Origin: Fimbriimonadaceae bacterium
GTDB taxonomy: Bacteria; Armatimonadota; Fimbriimonadia; Fimbriimonadales; Fimbriimonadaceae
Assembly: GCA_020849075.1 (NCBI GenBank)
Contig: JADLGZ010000093.1
Span: forward strand, 1 to 16,196
Direction of reading: 5' to 3'
DNA: 16,196 nt
Made by a program: the position numbers and the translations under genes. Positions within the stretch are counted from its first letter, which is position 1, and each line of letters starts with the position of its first letter. This document shows positions 13,662 through 16,196 of this stretch, one piece after another. Under the pieces are notes generated by a model, which was not told the origin of the DNA, ran no database searches, and saw only the letters and a list, made by a program, of their open reading frames with translations.

Positions 13662-14829
13662 GGTGCAAAGCCTCCTGAAGCCTCGTGTCGTGCGCGGGGA
13701 GCAACTCGGTCTCTGTGGTTGTTCGTCCAAATGCCCAGAGCCACAATCCACCAATTCCGAGAACGGCGATTAGGTCGGTCCAAGATGGAAGGACGAGACC
13801 ACCACGCATGAACGGCATGATCGTCCAGTACATGTCTACAAACCTCATGACGAAGATCCCGCCAGCTGTCCAAGCCAAGAGTGATAGGTGCTTCTTCGTC
13901 CGAGGCGCAATCAAGGCCGTCCATGGAACCAGCCATCCGAAAAGGATATTGAAAGCCCCAAGGAAAAGGAGGAATTGGCTTTCTACCTGTCGCTTGTAGT
14001 AGAAGCTCGTGAACTCAGGGAGGTTGCCCGACCAGATAATGATGAACTGGCTGAGTACAAAGTAGATCCAGAGCATGGTCATCATGAAGTTCATGTTGCC
14101 CAAGTCACGAGTAAGATCTTCGCTGACGATCTGATTGTAAGGATACTTCTTTGCGTTCAAGCAGACCAGCAAGGTCGCAAGCCCAAGGGCCATGTTTGCC
14201 GCCACCACGATGTAGATCGGCCCATACATGGTGCTGAACCAATGCGGATCCATGCTCATGAACCAGTCTGTTGAGGCCAGTGTTACCGACAGAATGAAGA
14301 ACACTAGTCCCGGCGAGGCCAAGTTCGTTCGGAAATGCTGCTCCTTTATCTCACGGGACTCGTCTTGTCGCAAACTTGAAGCGCGGAGCTTGCCCGCCAA
14401 AACGATCCAAAGAAGGAAGTAGACGAAGAACCGGATGGCGAAACCCGTGGGATTGAGCCACTGAGCCTTGGTAACCATGTACTCATCATGAGCTTGAAGG
14501 GGGTACCACTTCGCATAGGGTACGCCGAAATTGGCTGCGATCGGCAAGAAGAGAATCACCATTAGCAACAGTGCTTTCACGCCACCTCCGGCTTCAAATA
14601 TGCGAAGGACCGATTGACTCCAATTGCCGCGCGTAACGTGACTGAGCAAGGTCATTCCCAAGCAACCCAACGTTAGGGCGATAAACGAGCCCCAAGCCCA
14701 AGTCCAAGAGCGGACCATTTCGGGGCCGAGGGTCTTATCCCCGAACATGACCGCAAGGCCAGCAGCGCCAAAAATAAGGCCAAGAAGGAGCCCCATATTC
14801 CCAAGCGGGCCAAACTTAGCTCGTTCCAT
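13648..14829 (-). CDS. actF: Alternative Complex III subunit ActF (NrfD-like membrane subunit)
   Basis: A 393-residue protein with about ten membrane helices, usual for ActF. Recognisable stretches are 'FGVPYAKWYP' (101-110), 'AQWLNPTGFAIRFFVYF' (122-138), and 'STDWFMSMDPHWFSTMYG' (186-203), the last a hallmark of ActF. Near 287-294 'GNLPEFTSFYYKR' continues the family pattern. ActF is the second NrfD-like membrane subunit of the quinol:electron acceptor oxidoreductase; its homolog ActC carries the better-supported quinol site, and ActF may help proton movement. ATG 14829 is joined to the actE stop as TAATG, with GAGGAGG ten bases upstream. The C-terminus is histidine-rich (LHHEHA). Confidence 0.94.
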   Translation of the reverse strand: MERAKFGPLGNMGLLLGLIFGAAGLAVMFGDKTLGPEMVRSWTWAWGSFIALTLGCLGMTLLSHVTRGNWSQSVLRIFEAGGGVKALLLMVILFLPIAANFGVPYAKWYPLQAHDEYMVTKAQWLNPTGFAIRFFVYFLLWIVLAGKLRASSLRQDESREIKEQHFRTNLASPGLVFFILSVTLASTDWFMSMDPHWFSTMYGPIYIVVAANMALGLATLLVCLNAKKYPYNQIVSEDLTRDLGNMNFMMTMLWIYFVLSQFIIIWSGNLPEFTSFYYKRQVESQFLLFLGAFNILFGWLVPWTALIAPRTKKHLSLLAWTAGGIFVMRFVDMYWTIMPFMRGGLVLPSWTDLIAVLGIGGLWLWAFGRTTTETELLPAHDTRLQEALHHEHA

Positions 14830-15518
14830 TAGTGGTGGGCCTCCTCGGTGGGCGCGGCTTTCTTGGCGGCTTCTTCCATGAGCTTCTTATCTTCAGGTGA
14901 GAATTCCTTAATGTGCTGACTCGACTGAAGGGCGCGAATGTAGGCGACAATTGCCCATCGGTCATCAGGTTCCACACGGCTGGCTTGGCTCAGCATGATT
15001 CCGTATCCATGAGTCATCACATCGAAAAAGTGCCCCACGGGCATTTGGCGCAACCGATCTGTATGGTAATTCGCGGGTTTTCGCTTCAGCACAAATCCAC
15101 GCTGAGTAATCATCCCGTTCCCATCGCCCAGCTCTCCGTGGCAGTGCGAACAGGCGATATGGAATCGCTCCTTACCACGCTTCATCACCTTGACCATATC
15201 CGTGTTGGTATCTACGACTTCACCGTCTAGGGTCAATTTGGCTGGGAACTTGTTGGTGAGCTTGCCATTCTCAAAGCCAGTAGAATGGGCGTCATCAAGC
15301 TTGTCCCATCCTTGAGCAACGGCCCCCTTCGGAATGGGGCGGCTTGAGGCGCCATCCTTGAAAATACCGCTTTCATCTTGATCCCACGGCGTAACCTTTG
15401 CCTGGTACCACATGTCGGTGTGGCAACCGGAGACAACTGCCGAAGCAAAAACGAGAATGCTTAACTTCGCCACCTTCTGACGGGATCCCCACTTGACCAT
15501 CTTCTTTAGAGCGACCAA
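14829..15518 (-). CDS. actE: Alternative Complex III subunit ActE, monoheme cytochrome c lipoprotein
   Basis: A 229-residue protein. The signal region ends in the lipobox V-S-G-C32, so the mature protein should be lipid-anchored. The ActE motif 'SSRPIPKGAVAQG' is at 58-70. The heme site is C123-SH-C126-H127, with a likely axial Met at 175 in 'GYGIMLSQAS'. Its role is to carry electrons from the multiheme/iron-sulfur part of the complex towards the caa3 oxidase encoded downstream. The start TTG 15518 has AGGAGG at 15531-15526 seven bases upstream; ATG 15500 lacks a site but would still give a usable signal peptide. A soluble tail of about 40 residues after the heme domain is Lys/Glu/Ala-rich and ends AHH. 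It overlaps actD by 13 bases. Confidence 0.93.
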   Translation of the reverse strand: MVALKKMVKWGSRQKVAKLSILVFASAVVSGCHTDMWYQAKVTPWDQDESGIFKDGASSRPIPKGAVAQGWDKLDDAHSTGFENGKLTNKFPAKLTLDGEVVDTNTDMVKVMKRGKERFHIACSHCHGELGDGNGMITQRGFVLKRKPANYHTDRLRQMPVGHFFDVMTHGYGIMLSQASRVEPDDRWAIVAYIRALQSSQHIKEFSPEDKKLMEEAAKKAAPTEEAHH

Positions 15519-16078
15519 TTCCCTTCCTCCTCTGCGTCAACACGAGAAACATTCACTGGGTTCAAAGAGCGAAGTAGGGCCTCCGCTTTAGCCGCATCAA
15601 AATCTCCCTTGTTTTCAAGGCACAAGAAAAACTTGTCTTGGCTGGCCCGCTCAAAGTTGGGGGTGCTGAAGGCCGGATGATACGGTTTGGGTAGCCCGTT
15701 GAAGGCGATCATCCCGAAGACCGCCACGACGCCTGCGCACAAAATCGTGCACTCAAAGGTGACAGGAACGAATGAGGGCCAACTGAATGCGGGGCGTCCT
15801 CCAACATTATGCCGGTAGGCGATCAATGAAACATAGGTGATGAGCGATAGCCCACCCAGTCCTCCGGCGAGGCCTGCCCCGAAAATTGTCCAAGGCACTC
15901 TGGAATCCCGGAACTTCATCGCATCTGAAAGCCCATGAATTGGGAATGGCGAGAAGCAATCCATATGGACAAACCCCGCCTCCGTTGCTTTCTCGGCCGC
16001 CCGGATAAGGTCGCCTGGCGCGTTGAACTCGGCGCATACGCCGTACAGGAGGTCTACCTGTTCTGTGTGCGTGCTCAT
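15506..16078 (-). CDS. actD: Alternative Complex III subunit ActD (DUF3341)
   Basis: A 190-residue protein with the usual ActD layout. A soluble N-terminal domain has 'YGVCAEFNAPGDLIRAAEKA' (12-31) and 'CFSPFPIHGLSDAM' (41-54). Two membrane helices follow (about 63-87 and 103-126), then a cytoplasmic tail with 'LPKPYHPAFSTPNFERAS' (129-146) and 'DKFFLCLE'. It has no cofactor; it packs against ActC and ActF and may help couple quinol oxidation to proton movement. The start ATG 16078 overlaps the actC stop as ATGA, with a G-rich ribosome site (GGGGGGAGA) directly upstream. Confidence 0.94.
   Translation of the reverse strand: MSTHTEQVDLLYGVCAEFNAPGDLIRAAEKATEAGFVHMDCFSPFPIHGLSDAMKFRDSRVPWTIFGAGLAGGLGGLSLITYVSLIAYRHNVGGRPAFSWPSFVPVTFECTILCAGVVAVFGMIAFNGLPKPYHPAFSTPNFERASQDKFFLCLENKGDFDAAKAEALLRSLNPVNVSRVDAEEEGNWSL
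15526..15531 (-). promoter_or_regulatory. ribosome binding site for actE, supporting a TTG start
   Basis: AGGAGG on the minus strand lies inside the actD end, seven bases before TTG 15518. ATG 15500 would be 25 bases away, so TTG is the likelier start. Confidence 0.6.
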
Positions 16079-16196
16079 TCTCCCCCCTTGCCCGCAAGGG
16101 CGAGGTCACCGTGTTGTGAGTCGTCGGAGCCACCGCTCGACTTCTTGTATAGCAAGTCCTTCATTTCAAAAATATTGATTACCGGAACGAACCTGA
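16075..16196 (-). CDS. actC: Alternative Complex III subunit ActC (NrfD family), C-terminal end only
   Basis: Reading the minus strand in from the right edge gives about 40 residues: 'RFVPVINIFEMKDLLYKK', then a Ser/Gly/Asp-rich tail ending 'LALAGKGGE' and TGA at 16077-16075. The F-x-P-x-I-N-I-F-E pattern is typical of the end of the ActC/NrfD quinol-binding subunit, and actC is the gene expected immediately before actD. The start and nearly all of the membrane domain lie outside the window. The stop overlaps the actD start (ATGA). Confidence 0.82.
   Translation of the reverse strand, partial: RFVPVINIFEMKDLLYKKSSGGSDDSQHGDLALAGKGGE

Overview
The window looks like a chromosomal segment of an aerobic, Gram-negative-type (diderm) bacterium. 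The leading guess is Armatimonadota, close to Fimbriimonadales; this is an inference from gene content and protein style, not a match to a known genome. Supporting signs are an OstA/LptA-type envelope gene, an Alternative Complex III plus caa3-oxidase operon, intermediate G+C, frequent GTG/TTG starts and very tight packing. No tRNA, rRNA, CRISPR array, insertion sequence or prophage gene was seen.

Left part (1-7170, plus strand). A 5'-truncated OstA-type protein is followed by a DUF2779 protein, which joins a Cas4/RecB-like nuclease with an iron-sulfur staple to a DEDD-type exonuclease fold. Next comes a small secreted DUF1579 protein. A perfect 16-bp inverted repeat then leads into four genes joined by 4-base start/stop overlaps: a half-size ABC exporter, a sarcosine-oxidase-type flavoenzyme with all catalytic residues I could check, a membrane-anchored cysteine-rich protein that looks like a divergent lytic transglycosylase, and a 140-residue membrane-anchored protein of unknown function.

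Middle (7167-8649). One or two small minus-strand genes of unknown function lie tail-to-tail with that operon and head-to-head with purN (a short GAR transformylase). purN overlaps plsC (lysophosphatidate acyltransferase).

Right part (8624-16196, minus strand). This is one long respiratory operon. In transcription order it reads actC (3' end only), actD, actE, actF, a small single-span protein, a SCO copper chaperone, then oxidase subunits II (fused cytochrome c), I, III and IV. Almost every junction is an ATGA, TAATG, TTGA or short overlap, so the whole set is probably translationally coupled. Alternative Complex III should oxidise quinol and pass electrons through the monoheme ActE to the cytochrome c domain and CuA site of subunit II, then to the binuclear centre of subunit I, where oxygen is reduced. 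SCO would load CuA. actA and actB are expected just outside the window.

Most genes belong to known families. The points most worth a second look are the altered CuA motif in subunit II, the extra C-terminal segment of SCO, the small conserved-looking protein between actF and SCO, the hairpin that buries the ABC exporter's start codon, and the overlapping small reading frames at 7167-7515.
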